NCBI RefSeq assembly: GCF_030698145.1
Contig: NZ_JAUYNW010000037.1
Coordinates: 1 to 32,819, forward strand
DNA length: 32,819 nucleotides
DNA from: Phenylobacterium sp.
GTDB lineage: Bacteria > Pseudomonadota > Alphaproteobacteria > Caulobacterales > Caulobacteraceae
Reading direction: 5' to 3'
Shown: positions 21,126 through 29,279 of the stretch, piece by piece
Position numbering within the stretch: position 1 is the first letter of the stretch
Layout of the letters: each line of letters opens with the position of its first letter
The notes under the pieces: generated by a model
The model's input: only the letters and a program-made list of their open reading frames with translations
What the model was told of the DNA's origin: nothing
Databases searched by the model: none
Position numbers and translations under genes: made by a program

Positions 21126-21865
21126 GCCGCCGCGCGCCGTGCGCGGGCGCCCATCCGGCCGGTGATCAGGGAGATGGCGGCCAGGGCGGCCAGCGGCAGG
21201 GCCACCTCGGGGCGCGCCAACAGGGTCAGCTCGGCGGCGCGGCCGGCCAGCACCGCCTTGCCCAAGCCTGCGCCCAGATAGCTGTAGATCAGCGAATAGG
21301 GCACCGCGCCCATGGCCGTTGCGGCGACATACTTGCGGACCGGGGCGCGGGCGACGCCGGCGGCTACATTGACCAGGCCGAAGGGGCTGAGCGGCAGCAG
21401 GCGCAGGGTCAGCAGATAGGCGAAGGGACTCTTCTCGAACCCGGCCATCAGCCGGCCCAGCCGACCGGCGGCCAGCCGGTCGCGGATCGTCTCGCCGGCC
21501 GCGAACCGCGCCGCCAGATAGGCCATCACCGCGCCGAGCGTGGAGCCGACGATGGTCGCCACCGTGCCCGTCAGCGGCCCGAACAGGAACCCCCCGGCCA
21601 GCATGAGCACCAGGCCCACCGGCACGAATGCGGCCGTGGCGACCGCGTAGAGCAGCGTGAACACCACCAGCGCCAGGATCGGAGCGGCGGCCACCTGGGC
21701 GCGCAGATCCGTCTCATTGGCCCGCAGGTCATGCAGCGAAAGGTCGGCCCCCAGCCCGCTGGCGTAGAGGGCGCCGGCCGCGGCGGCCAGCAGCAGGGTC
21801 GGCGCCGCGCGGCCGGCCCAGCCCAGCCAGACGCGCCATGGGTCGCGAGGTTCAGTCACGGCCAT
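21122..21865 (-). CDS. TVP38/TMEM64 (DedA-like) membrane protein
   Basis: A 247-aa inner-membrane protein of the TVP38/TMEM64/SNARE-associated (VTT domain) family. It has a hydrophobic segment near 20-38 and others around 60-105, then the family core LMLAGGFLFGPLTGTVATIVGSTLGA and LRLLPLSPFGLVNVAAGVARAP (about 150-171), and a final membrane helix. Relatives include lipid scramblase-like and DedA transporters. The ATG at 21865 has no Shine-Dalgarno sequence; a perfect palindrome sits directly before it. It lies 107 bases downstream of the helicase gene on the same strand. Confidence 0.85.
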   Translation of the reverse strand: MAVTEPRDPWRVWLGWAGRAAPTLLLAAAAGALYASGLGADLSLHDLRANETDLRAQVAAAPILALVVFTLLYAVATAAFVPVGLVLMLAGGFLFGPLTGTVATIVGSTLGAVMAYLAARFAAGETIRDRLAAGRLGRLMAGFEKSPFAYLLTLRLLPLSPFGLVNVAAGVARAPVRKYVAATAMGAVPYSLIYSYLGAGLGKAVLAGRAAELTLLARPEVALPLAALAAISLITGRMGARARRAAA

Positions 21866-21878
21866 GAACGAGTCGTTC
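21866..21878. promoter_or_regulatory. Palindrome abutting a start codon
   Basis: GAACGAGTCGTTC is a perfect 13-base palindrome (centre base apart) that ends at the base next to the ATG of the TVP38-like gene. It replaces the usual ribosome binding site position. It could be an operator or a small hairpin that limits initiation. Confidence 0.35.
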
Positions 21879-21972
21879 CCGTGGGGGCGGTGGCGTCGAC
21901 TATGTCCTGCATCGTGACGCGATCAAGGCGCCGCGCGCGACATGGTTCCGCCCGCGAGGACCGGCGGCGGCG

Positions 21973-23817
21973 TTAGCGGGCCCGCTGGTCGTTGGACTTC
22001 TTCTTCCAGGGCGGCTTGCCGGCCTTGGGGCCGGGGGCGCCCGGAGGGCCGCTGCGGGGCGGCGGGCCCTTGCGGTGCGGCGGCTTACCGTCGCCCGCAG
22101 CGCCCTTGAACTTCGGGCGCGGCGGCGAGGTCGGGCCGCCCGGAGGCGAGGACGGCTCGATCTTGATCTCTTCGCTGGCCGTGGCCTTCACGGCCTGGGC
22201 GAACTTGGCCGCCGCGGCGTTGGAGATCTCGAACTTGGTCTCGCGGTCGAAGATCTTGATGGCGCCGATATCGGGCTTGGTCACATGGCCCAGGCGGCAG
22301 ATCAGGGGGATCAGCCACTTGGGATCGGCGTTCTTGGCCCGGCCGACGGTGACGCGGAACCAGGTCACGTCGTTGGGGTCCAGGCGCTCGGGCCGGCCGA
22401 ACGGACCGTCGGCGCGCTCAGGGCGTTCGGGACGGTCGCCACGGTCGGAAGGATCGTAGGTGCGCTTCGGGCGGCCCTGCTCGCGGACCTGGCTGTCGCG
22501 CATGCGCGCGTCGTCATAGAGCTCTTCCGGCGAGGGCAGCCGGGCGCGGTGGATGCGGATCAGGGCGGCGGCCACTTCCTCGGCCGTGCGGTTCTCCAGC
22601 ACCAGCCTGGCCAGGGCCAGGTCCTCCTCGGCCATGGGCTCGGTCAGCATCGGGTCTTCCAGCAGCCGGACCTGGTCCTTGGCGCGGATCTCGTCGGCGC
22701 TGGGCGGGCCCTGCCAGACCGCCTCGACCCCGGCCGAGGCCAGGAGCTGCTCGGCCTTGCGGCGGCGCGTGTGGGAGACCAGCAGGACCGAGACGCCCTT
22801 GCGCCCAGCCCGGCCGGTGCGGCCCGAGCGGTGCAGCAGGCCGGCCTTGTTCACCGGGATGTCGGCGTGGATCACCAGGCCGAGTTCCGGCAGGTCCAGG
22901 CCGCGGGCGGCGACGTCGGTGGCGACGCAGACCCGGGCATGGCCGTCGCGCAGGGCCTGCAGGGCGTCGGTGCGCGCCTTCTGCTCCAGCTCGCCCGACA
23001 GGCCGACCACGGCGAAGCCGCGCTCGCGCAGGGCCGCGTGCATGTGGCGCACGCCGTCGCGGGTGTTGCAGAACACCAGGGCGGCGGGGGACTCGAAGAA
23101 CCGCAGCACATTGACCACGGCCAGCTCGGTCTCGTTAGGGGCCACGCGGATGGCGCGATACTCGATGTCGCCGTGCGGCTCGTCGCGGCGGCTAGTGTCG
23201 ATGCGCAGCGCGTCACGCTGGTAGCGCTTGGCCAGCGCCACGATCTCGCGGGCCAGGGTGGCCGAGAACAGCAGGGTGCGGCGGCCCACCGGGGCGGAGT
23301 CCAGGATCTCCTCCAGGTCCTCCCGGAAGCCCATGTCCAGCATCTCGTCGGCCTCGTCGAGGACGACGACCTGCAGGGCCGACAGGTCGAGATTGCCGCG
23401 CTCCAGGTGGTCCTTCAGGCGCCCGGGGGTGCCGACGACGATATGGGCGCCGACGTTCAGCGCCCGCTGCTCGCGGCGCGGGTCCATGCCGCCGACGCAG
23501 GTCTCGACCCGCGCGCCGGCCGGGGCGTAGAGCCAGGTCAGTTCCTTGGCCACCTGCAGGGCGAGTTCGCGGGTCGGCGCGATGACCAGGGCCAGGGGCG
23601 AGCCGGGCTGGCCGAACTTTTCGGCGTCGCCCAGCAGGGTCGGCCCGGCCGCCAAGCCGAAGGCGACGGTCTTGCCCGAGCCGGTCTGGGCCGAGACCAG
23701 CAGGTCTCTCCCGGCGGCGTCAGGCGCCAGGACGGCGGCCTGGACAGGGGTGGGTTCGGCGTAGCCTTGGCTCGCGAGCGCGCGCGCCAGGGCGGGATGG
23801 ATTTCGGGGAAGGCCAT
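21973..23817 (-). CDS. DEAD-box RNA helicase with DbpA-type C-terminal domain
   Basis: A 614-aa ATP-dependent RNA helicase. Motifs in order are the Q-motif region YAEPTPVQ, Walker A SAQTGSGKT (42-50), PTRELA (81-86), GG and TPGR (130-133), D154EAD157, S185AT, then in the second RecA domain VFCNTRDGV, TDVAARGLDLP and HRSGRTGRAG (about 338-347). A spacer rich in RPER repeats leads to a DbpA-like RNA-binding domain (WFRVTVGRAKNADPKWLIPL, about 480-555), which in DbpA targets 23S rRNA. The tail is basic and proline-rich (GPPGAPGPKAGKPPWKKK). A role in ribosome assembly is likely, though CsdA-type cold-shock function cannot be excluded. The ATG at 23817 (MAFPEIHPAL) is the natural start. Confidence 0.9.
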   Translation of the reverse strand: MAFPEIHPALARALASQGYAEPTPVQAAVLAPDAAGRDLLVSAQTGSGKTVAFGLAAGPTLLGDAEKFGQPGSPLALVIAPTRELALQVAKELTWLYAPAGARVETCVGGMDPRREQRALNVGAHIVVGTPGRLKDHLERGNLDLSALQVVVLDEADEMLDMGFREDLEEILDSAPVGRRTLLFSATLAREIVALAKRYQRDALRIDTSRRDEPHGDIEYRAIRVAPNETELAVVNVLRFFESPAALVFCNTRDGVRHMHAALRERGFAVVGLSGELEQKARTDALQALRDGHARVCVATDVAARGLDLPELGLVIHADIPVNKAGLLHRSGRTGRAGRKGVSVLLVSHTRRRKAEQLLASAGVEAVWQGPPSADEIRAKDQVRLLEDPMLTEPMAEEDLALARLVLENRTAEEVAAALIRIHRARLPSPEELYDDARMRDSQVREQGRPKRTYDPSDRGDRPERPERADGPFGRPERLDPNDVTWFRVTVGRAKNADPKWLIPLICRLGHVTKPDIGAIKIFDRETKFEISNAAAAKFAQAVKATASEEIKIEPSSPPGGPTSPPRPKFKGAAGDGKPPHRKGPPPRSGPPGAPGPKAGKPPWKKKSNDQRAR

Positions 23818-24032
23818 TTCAGTCCGTTTCGTCAGCCGCAACGAAGAGAAAACGCGCGGTTGCGCCTTAGAGGGCAAGCGGGCCGCCGCCGCAAGCCTTG
23901 CGACGTCGATTTTATCCACAGCGCGCACGCGCCGCAGTCGCGCAACAGGCGAATTGTGGCGAAATACCTGTTCTGGGCCCGCCGATACACCCCTCCCTGG
24001 CGCGGGCGGGGCGGCGCCGTTAGCCTGGGGCC

Positions 24033-24467
24033 ATGGAAAAGCAAACCGCCCTTCGCCGCCTGCGCGACCTGCCCGGGATCGCCGAGCTGGAGCGCATGGC
24101 GCTGATGAAGCCCCGCTACGCCGATGTCGACGCGGCCTATGAGTTCCCCGAGATCAACGCGTGCTCGCGGACGATCTTCGGCCTCACCGCCGAGGAGGCC
24201 GACGAGGTGGTGCGCCCGGACGGCTGGGACAATATCGACCGCAAGCCCGAGCGCGACCAGGTCATGGCCTTCGAGGCCGAGGGCTGGGACGTGACGGGCG
24301 AGAACCGCCGGCCGCTGCGGATGCTGGGCCATTTCAGCCAGCAGCTGTGGCTGGCCCTGCGCGGGGTGGCCGGCGAACTGCCCTTCGCGCCCGTAGACGA
24401 CGAGCCCGATCCGATGAAGTCGTCCCTGGCCAAGGAGGCCGCGGCGTTCCGGCGTGACCGGCGGTAA
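24033..24467 (+). CDS. Hypothetical protein, 144 aa
   Basis: A soluble acidic protein of no family I recognise. It contains a helical N-terminus (LRRLRDLPGIAELERMALMK), a short aromatic region with INACSRTIFGLTAEEADEV, a tryptophan-bearing turn PDGWDNIDRKPERDQ, and RMLGHFSQQLWLALRG. There is no signal peptide. Strong G/C bias at third positions and a clean ATG (24033) support a real gene. It is divergent from the helicase gene and convergent with the D,D-carboxypeptidase gene, separated from the latter by nested inverted repeats. Confidence 0.65.
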   Translation: MEKQTALRRLRDLPGIAELERMALMKPRYADVDAAYEFPEINACSRTIFGLTAEEADEVVRPDGWDNIDRKPERDQVMAFEAEGWDVTGENRRPLRMLGHFSQQLWLALRGVAGELPFAPVDDEPDPMKSSLAKEAAAFRRDRR

Positions 24468-24479
24468 GGACACCTAGTC

Positions 24480-24693
24480 CCAGATGCTCCCCCCCTGGGG
24501 GAGCTGTCAGCGAAGCTGACTGAGGGGGACTTTGACTCCTGCTCAGACCGGTCGAACCTCCGTTGAAGGGCATTTTAGTCCCCCTCACCCGGCCATGCGG
24601 CCGGGAGCTCCCCCAGAGGGGGAGCATCTGGCCACCGTGCCACTTGGATCGACGGCCATATGCGATAGCCCTGCCCCAGAGGGGGAGCATCTA
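24480..24693. repeat. Nested inverted repeats, CCAGAT family, copy 2
   Basis: The left unit (24480-24531) runs from CCAGATGCTCCCCC through GGGGGAGCT and AGCGAAGCT to GAGGGGGACT. The right unit (24577-24631) is its inverse in outline: AGTCCCCCT, a GGCC-ATGC-GGCC hairpin, AGCTCCCCC, then GGGGGAGCATCTGG. A third partial copy, CAGAGGGGGAGCATCT, follows at about 24677. The whole sits in the gap between two convergent genes, so it may act as a bidirectional terminator as well as a repeat. Confidence 0.75.
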
Positions 24694-24708
24694 CGAGGGT
24701 TCAGGCCG

Positions 24709-26031
24709 TCAAGCCGGGCGCACGACCATGCAGGCCAGGCGCTTGGCCTTCAGGGCCTGGCAGGCGCCCTTGGCCGACGATTCGTTGAAGCCGGTGAACC
24801 GGGCCTGGTACTTGCCGCCGCCCTTGCCGACGCTGCCCTTGGCGTCGTCGAACACCTTGCTGAAGCGCTTGGTGACGAAGGTCAGCTGTTCCTTGGCGTC
24901 GGACTTGGACTTGAAGGCGCCGACCTGGACAGCCCACTTGCCGGCCGACTTTTTGGAGCCCTTCTTGCCGTCGTCGTCGTCCTTGTCGCCGCGCAGGGCG
25001 CTCTTGGACGGCTCGACGATCTTGACCTTGGAGGCCTGGCCGGTCGCCGCGGCCGAGGCCAGGGTGATCTTCGCGCCTTCGGAGTCGTTGTCGCCCTGTT
25101 CGATGCTGCGCTGCATGGCCTGGCTCTGCGGCGGCGGCTCGAAGAAGTTCTGCGCCACGGTGATCTTCTCGCCGCGATCGCGACGCGCCATGACGTCGAA
25201 GCCGGTGGTCAGGAGTTGGGTGGCGTTGTTGTTGCGCCAGGCGGTGGAGGGCGCACCCAGCACCACGGTGATCAGCCGGCGGTTGTCGCGGACCGCCGAG
25301 ACGGCGACATTGTAGCCCGAGGCGTTGGTGTAGCCGGTCTTCAGCCCGTCCACGCCCGGCATGGTGTTGAGCAGGCCGTTGTGGTTGCGCATGGCCACGC
25401 CGCGGAAGGTGAACGACTTGGTGCCAAACAGGCCATAGTACTGCGGATAGTCGCGCATGATCGCGCGGGACAGGATCGCGATGTCGCGCGCGGTGGAGAT
25501 TTGGCGGCTGTCGGGCAGGCCCGAGGCGTTGACGAAGCGGGTGTTCTGCATCCCCAATTCCTGGGCGCGCAGGGTCATCATGGCGGCGAATCGGGCTTCC
25601 GAGCCGCCCAGCTTTTCAGCCAGGGCCACGGCGATGTCGTTGGCCGACTTGGTGGCCATGGCGGCCATGGCCTGTTCGACGGTCAGGGTCTCGCCGGGGC
25701 GAAGGCCGAGCTTGGTCGGGGCCTGGGCGGCGGCGCGCGGCGAGATCATCACCGGGTCGTCCAGCTTCAGCCGGCCCGAGGCCAGGGCCTCGAAGGCCAG
25801 GTAGAGCGTCATCACCTTGGTGATCGAGGCGGGATACCGCGGACTGTCGGCGCGCTTGGCGTACAGCACCTCCCCGGTCTTGGCGTCCACCACCACGGCC
25901 GCGTACTTCGGCTGGTTGTTGGTGAGCTGCAGGTAGGGGATTTGAGCCTGAGCTGTCGAGGCCACGGGGGCGACCGAAGTCGCGACCGCGAGACCAAAAG
26001 CGACAAACAGGCGGCGGGCGCGCTCGAACAT
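24709..26031 (-). CDS. D-alanyl-D-alanine carboxypeptidase with SPOR domain
   Basis: A 440-aa periplasmic penicillin-binding protein of the S11 family, which trims the terminal D-alanine of peptidoglycan stem peptides. Signal peptide: MFERARRLFVAFGLAVATSV, cleavage near AQAQ. Active site: S69-I-T-K72, S129-A-N131, and K230-T-G in GVDGLKTGYT. After the beta-domain and a charged linker (KSALRGDKDDDDGKKGSK) comes a C-terminal SPOR domain (about 364-438: WAVQVGAFKSKSDAKEQL), which binds denuded septal glycan and would bring the enzyme to the division site. DacF/DacC is the likely equivalent, but the symbol is not certain. Confidence 0.9.
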   Translation of the reverse strand: MFERARRLFVAFGLAVATSVAPVASTAQAQIPYLQLTNNQPKYAAVVVDAKTGEVLYAKRADSPRYPASITKVMTLYLAFEALASGRLKLDDPVMISPRAAAQAPTKLGLRPGETLTVEQAMAAMATKSANDIAVALAEKLGGSEARFAAMMTLRAQELGMQNTRFVNASGLPDSRQISTARDIAILSRAIMRDYPQYYGLFGTKSFTFRGVAMRNHNGLLNTMPGVDGLKTGYTNASGYNVAVSAVRDNRRLITVVLGAPSTAWRNNNATQLLTTGFDVMARRDRGEKITVAQNFFEPPPQSQAMQRSIEQGDNDSEGAKITLASAAATGQASKVKIVEPSKSALRGDKDDDDGKKGSKKSAGKWAVQVGAFKSKSDAKEQLTFVTKRFSKVFDDAKGSVGKGGGKYQARFTGFNESSAKGACQALKAKRLACMVVRPA

Positions 26032-26333
26032 GGGCGGTTCGTCCGTCGAAACAAAGGGTTGGGCGACCCCCCGGCCGCCTTACGAGAACACTAGCATGAC
26101 AGCCCCATCCTTGCGCGAGGGTAAACAAGGGTTGAACGAGCCGTTTTGTCGCGGGTTTTCCGATCAACACTGCCGTGATCACTCGCGTAACAAGCGATGC
26201 TGCACTGCACAAAATCCACTTGACTGCTGCACTGCAACATGAGAAACAGGCTGCGAGTTCAGAGTAACGCCCCCGCCCAAGTTTGCATCGCGGCGTCCGC
26301 CGCCCCCCACAACCGACCTCAGGAGACCATCCC
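26032..26333. other. Divergent intergenic region, carboxypeptidase/phasin
   Basis: About 300 bases with no gene. It must hold the leftward promoter of the carboxypeptidase gene, for which I see no clear -10/-35 pair, and the rightward phasin promoter. TTGACT at 26220-26225 is a possible -35, lying between two identical TGC-rich boxes. Confidence 0.5.
26199..26236. promoter_or_regulatory. Paired TGC-rich boxes, putative PhaR operator
   Basis: The 11-base sequence GCTGCACTGCA occurs exactly twice, at 26199-26209 and 26226-26236, with centres 27 bases apart. PhaR, the polyhydroxyalkanoate-sensing repressor of alphaproteobacteria, binds TGC-rich sites (CTGC-N3/4-GCAG-like) before phasin genes. 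A TTGACT -35 candidate (26220-26225) touches the second box, so repressor binding could block RNA polymerase. The downstream gene being a phasin makes the assignment credible. Confidence 0.5.
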
Positions 26334-26768
26334 ATGGCCGCCGCCGAAACCGTGAAGAACACCGTCGAGCAGTTCACCGCCGCCGGCAACGTCGCCTTCA
26401 AGGACGCCGTTGAGAAGTCCCTGGCTTCGCTCAATGAAGTCAACGCTCATTCCAAGAAGAACCTGGAAGCCGTCATCGCCTCGGTGACCGCCTCGACCAA
26501 GGGCGCCGAAGCCCTGGGCGCTCAGGTCATGGCCTATTCCAAGAAGGCCGTGGAAGACCAAGTGACCGCCACCAAGTCGCTGTCGGGCGCCAAGTCGATC
26601 CAGGAAGTGGTCGAACTGCAGACCACCTTCGCCAAGACCGCCCTGGAAGCCTACATGGCCGAAGTCGGCAAGATGTCCGAGATCGTCTCGGCGTCGATGA
26701 AGGACAGCATGAAGCCGCTGAACGAACGCGTCACCGCCGCCGTCGAGCGCCTGCAAGCCGCCCGCTAA
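26334..26768 (+). CDS. Phasin-family protein
   Basis: A 144-aa amphipathic, all-helical protein of the Phasin_2 type that coats polyhydroxyalkanoate granules. The sequence is low in aromatics and rich in A/K/E/V, with heptad-like NVAFKDAVEKSLASLNEVN, HSKKNLEAVIASV and QTTFAKTALEAYMAEV segments and no cysteine. The ATG at 26334 follows AGGAGA by seven bases. The gene keeps more A-ending lysine/glutamate codons than its neighbours (GAA), as highly expressed genes often do. It is preceded by PhaR-like boxes and followed by its own terminator, so it is a single-gene unit. Confidence 0.85.
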   Translation: MAAAETVKNTVEQFTAAGNVAFKDAVEKSLASLNEVNAHSKKNLEAVIASVTASTKGAEALGAQVMAYSKKAVEDQVTATKSLSGAKSIQEVVELQTTFAKTALEAYMAEVGKMSEIVSASMKDSMKPLNERVTAAVERLQAAR

Positions 26769-26820
26769 GACCTAAAGTCTCCCCCAGCCGCGCTGCGTAC
26801 TAGCGAGGCTACCCTGAAGA

Positions 26821-26857
26821 GGCCCGCGCCGGCGACGGCGCGGGCCTTTTCTCTTTT
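26821..26857 (+). terminator. Rho-independent terminator of the phasin gene
   Basis: GGCCCGCGCC (26821-26830) pairs perfectly with GGCGCGGGCC (26837-26846) around GGCGAC, followed by TTTTCTCTTTT. This is the clearest intrinsic terminator in the window. Confidence 0.9.
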
Positions 26858-26889
26858 CGGGGCCATGGCCGGGCGTTAGACCTTCACCC

Positions 26890-27351
26890 ATGTCTCAAGT
26901 CGAAGAACGCTTGGCCGCCGCCGGTATCGTCCTGCCGCAGCCCAACCCCCCGGTCGCCAACTATGTCCCGTTCGTGCGGGCGGGTTCGATCGTCCATATT
27001 TCCGGCCAGGTCTCGATCGACGCCTCGGGCGGCGTGCGTGGGATCGTCGGCGAGGACGTCGATATCGAGACCGCCAAGGCCGCGGCTCGGATGTGCGGGA
27101 TCAATCTGCTCACTCAGATGAAGGCCGCCTGCGACGGCGATCTCGATCGGGTGGTGCGGGTGGTCAAGCTGGGCGGCTTCGTCCAGGCGGGCCCGGGCTT
27201 CTTCGAGATCCCCCAGGTCGTGAACGGTTGTTCCGACGTGATGGTCCTGGCCTTCGGCGACGCGGGCAAGCACGCGCGCTCGGCCGTCGGGGTCTATCGC
27301 CTGCCGATGAACTTCGCCGTCGAGGTCGACGCGGTGGTGGAGGTCGCGTGA
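26890..27351 (+). CDS. RidA-family protein
   Basis: A 153-aa member of the YjgF/YER057c/UK114 group. Canonical RidA deaminates reactive enamine/imine intermediates; this longer subgroup (related to the 'endoribonuclease/chorismate mutase-like' entries) is less well characterised. Visible features are VPFVRAGSIVHISGQVS (about 26-42), the LLTQMKAACDGDLDRVVRVVKL block, and the arginine of GKHARSAVG (about residue 137), which matches the carboxylate-binding Arg of RidA. It is first in a coupled three-gene operon: its TGA overlaps the GTG start of the next gene as GTGA. Confidence 0.85.
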   Translation: MSQVEERLAAAGIVLPQPNPPVANYVPFVRAGSIVHISGQVSIDASGGVRGIVGEDVDIETAKAAARMCGINLLTQMKAACDGDLDRVVRVVKLGGFVQAGPGFFEIPQVVNGCSDVMVLAFGDAGKHARSAVGVYRLPMNFAVEVDAVVEVA

Positions 27352-28094
27352 ACACCCAGTTCGGCGAGGCCTGGGACTTCCTGTTCCACCCGCCGGTGGC
27401 GCATCGCGGCCTCTGGGCCAAGGACGGCGCGCCCGAGAACTCTCTGGCCGCCTTCCAGGCCGCCTGCCGCGCCGGCTACGGCATCGAACTGGACGTCCAG
27501 CTCTCGGCCGACGGCGAGGCCATGGTGTTCCACGACGACGACCTGGAGCGGATGACCGGCGCCAAGGGCAAGCTGCGCGACCGCTCGGCGGCCGACCTGG
27601 CCGAACTGCGCCTCTTGGGCACAGACGAATCGATTCCCACCCTGATGGATACCCTGGCCATCGTCGGCCAGCGGGCCATGGTGCATGTGGAACTGAAGAC
27701 CCCGTTCGGCGATGTCGGTCCGCTGGAGCAGCGGGTGCACGACATCCTGATCGACCACGCGGGGCCGGTCTGCGTGATCGGCTTCAATCCCTATTCCCAC
27801 GCCTGGTTCGCCGACCGGTTTCCCGGCGTCCTGCGCGGTCTCGACAGCTACAACTACAAGCGCGCGCCGCACCTGGCGGAGGAGCAGCGCCAGGCCTTCG
27901 CCCGCCTGGAGCACGTGGCCATCGCCCGGCCGCATTTCTTAGCGCTCAGCGTCGACATGGTGGACGACCCGCGCGCCAAGGTCTTCCGCGACAAGGGCAT
28001 GCCGGTGGTCGCCTGGACTGTGCGCGATCCGGCCCAGTGGGAGAGCCTCAAGCCCCACTGCGACAACCTGATCTTCGAGGGCTTCGCCGCGTGA
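27348..28094 (+). CDS. Glycerophosphodiester phosphodiesterase family protein
   Basis: A 248-aa TIM-barrel GDPD without a signal peptide, so cytoplasmic. It splits glycerophosphodiesters into glycerol-3-phosphate and an alcohol. Catalytic and metal residues can be read: H19-R-G, P29-E30-N31, E47-L-D49, H62 in VFHDDD, then HVELK. It starts at the GTG at 27348 inside the RidA stop (GTGA) and ends the same way into the next gene, a sign of translational coupling and fixed stoichiometry. Confidence 0.9.
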   Translation: MNTQFGEAWDFLFHPPVAHRGLWAKDGAPENSLAAFQAACRAGYGIELDVQLSADGEAMVFHDDDLERMTGAKGKLRDRSAADLAELRLLGTDESIPTLMDTLAIVGQRAMVHVELKTPFGDVGPLEQRVHDILIDHAGPVCVIGFNPYSHAWFADRFPGVLRGLDSYNYKRAPHLAEEQRQAFARLEHVAIARPHFLALSVDMVDDPRAKVFRDKGMPVVAWTVRDPAQWESLKPHCDNLIFEGFAA

Positions 28095-29251
28095 GCCTTA
28101 AGGCGGCGGTGAAGGTCAGCCGCCGGGTCGCCGAGATTGGTCGCGCGTCCTGGGAGGCCTGCGCCGGAAATCCGACCTACAACGCCAACCCCTTCATGGC
28201 CTTCGACTTCCTGGACATCGCCGAGGAGTCCGGCTGCGCCCTGGAACGCGCCGGCTGGGGCCCGCACCACCTGTCGGTGGAGGACAAGGCCGGGGCCGTG
28301 GCCGCGGTGATGCCGCTCTATCTGAAGTCCCACAGCCAGGGTGAGTACGTCTTCGACCATTCCTGGGCCGACGCCTATGAGCGGGCGGGTGGACGCTACT
28401 ATCCCAAGCTGGTCTCCGCCGCCCCCTTCACCCCGGCGACGGGGCCCAGGCTGCTGGTGCGTCCCGACGTCGATCCGCTGGAGGCCTGGCCGATCCTGCT
28501 GGGCGGCGCCCTGGCGCTCTGCGAGCGTTACGACGCCTCGTCGCTGCACGTGAACTTTCCCACCAAGGCCGAGGGCGACTGGATGGCGGGGCAGGGGCTC
28601 TCCCTGCGCCAGGGCCAGCAGTACCATTGGGAGAACCGCGGCTACGCCGACTTCGACGCCTTCCTGGGCGCCCTGTCGTCAGGGCGGCGCAAGACCATCC
28701 GGCGCGAACGGCGCGACGCCCAGGCGGAGGTGGAGATCTTCGCCCTGACCGGCGCGGACATCACCGAGGATCACTGGGACGCCTTCTTCGCCTTCTACAT
28801 GGACACCGGCTCGCGCAAGTGGGGGCGGCCCTATCTCAACCGGCTGTTCTTCTCGCTGCTGGGCGAGCGGATGGCCGACCGGGTCCTGCTGGTCATGGCC
28901 AAGCGCCATGGGCGCTGGATAGCCGGCGCGCTGAACCTGATCGGGGGCGATTGCCTCTACGGCCGCAACTGGGGTTGCGTCGAGGACGTGCCGTTCCTGC
29001 ATTTCGAGCTCTGCTACTACCAGGCCATCGAGTGGGCCATCGACCACGGCCTCGCCCGCGTCGAGGCCGGCGCGCAAGGCCAGCACAAGATCGCCCGCGG
29101 CTACCTGCCGAGCCCCGTCTACTCCGCCCACTATATCGCCGACCCCATGCTGCGGGGGCCCGTCGAGGACTTTGTCCGCCGCGAACGCGAGGCGGTGGGC
29201 GGCGAGATGGAGTGGCTGGCGGAGGAGTTTTCGCCGTTCAAGGCGGAGTGA
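28091..29251 (+). CDS. COG3146 (FemAB/GNAT-like) acyltransferase family protein
   Basis: A 386-aa protein of COG3146, a family with a duplicated GNAT fold often labelled 'peptidoglycan biosynthesis protein' by distant similarity to FemAB. Typical stretches are NPFMAFDFLDIAEESGC, PLYLKSHSQGEYVFDHSWADAY, LLVRPDVD, and the end FLHFELCYYQAIEWAIDHGLARVEAGAQGQHKIARGY. The actual acyl donor and acceptor are unknown. The GTG at 28091 overlaps the GDPD stop as GTGA. Association with a GDPD might point to lipid or head-group metabolism. Confidence 0.85.
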   Translation: MSLKAAVKVSRRVAEIGRASWEACAGNPTYNANPFMAFDFLDIAEESGCALERAGWGPHHLSVEDKAGAVAAVMPLYLKSHSQGEYVFDHSWADAYERAGGRYYPKLVSAAPFTPATGPRLLVRPDVDPLEAWPILLGGALALCERYDASSLHVNFPTKAEGDWMAGQGLSLRQGQQYHWENRGYADFDAFLGALSSGRRKTIRRERRDAQAEVEIFALTGADITEDHWDAFFAFYMDTGSRKWGRPYLNRLFFSLLGERMADRVLLVMAKRHGRWIAGALNLIGGDCLYGRNWGCVEDVPFLHFELCYYQAIEWAIDHGLARVEAGAQGQHKIARGYLPSPVYSAHYIADPMLRGPVEDFVRREREAVGGEMEWLAEEFSPFKAE

Positions 29252-29279
29252 CTCAACCCAACCACCGCTGAGCCGATCG

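Noticed and set aside
22075..24105. Open frame of 676 codons opposite the DEAD-box helicase
   Set aside because: Antisense shadow of the helicase; composition is dominated by G, R, A, V, D with no family motif.
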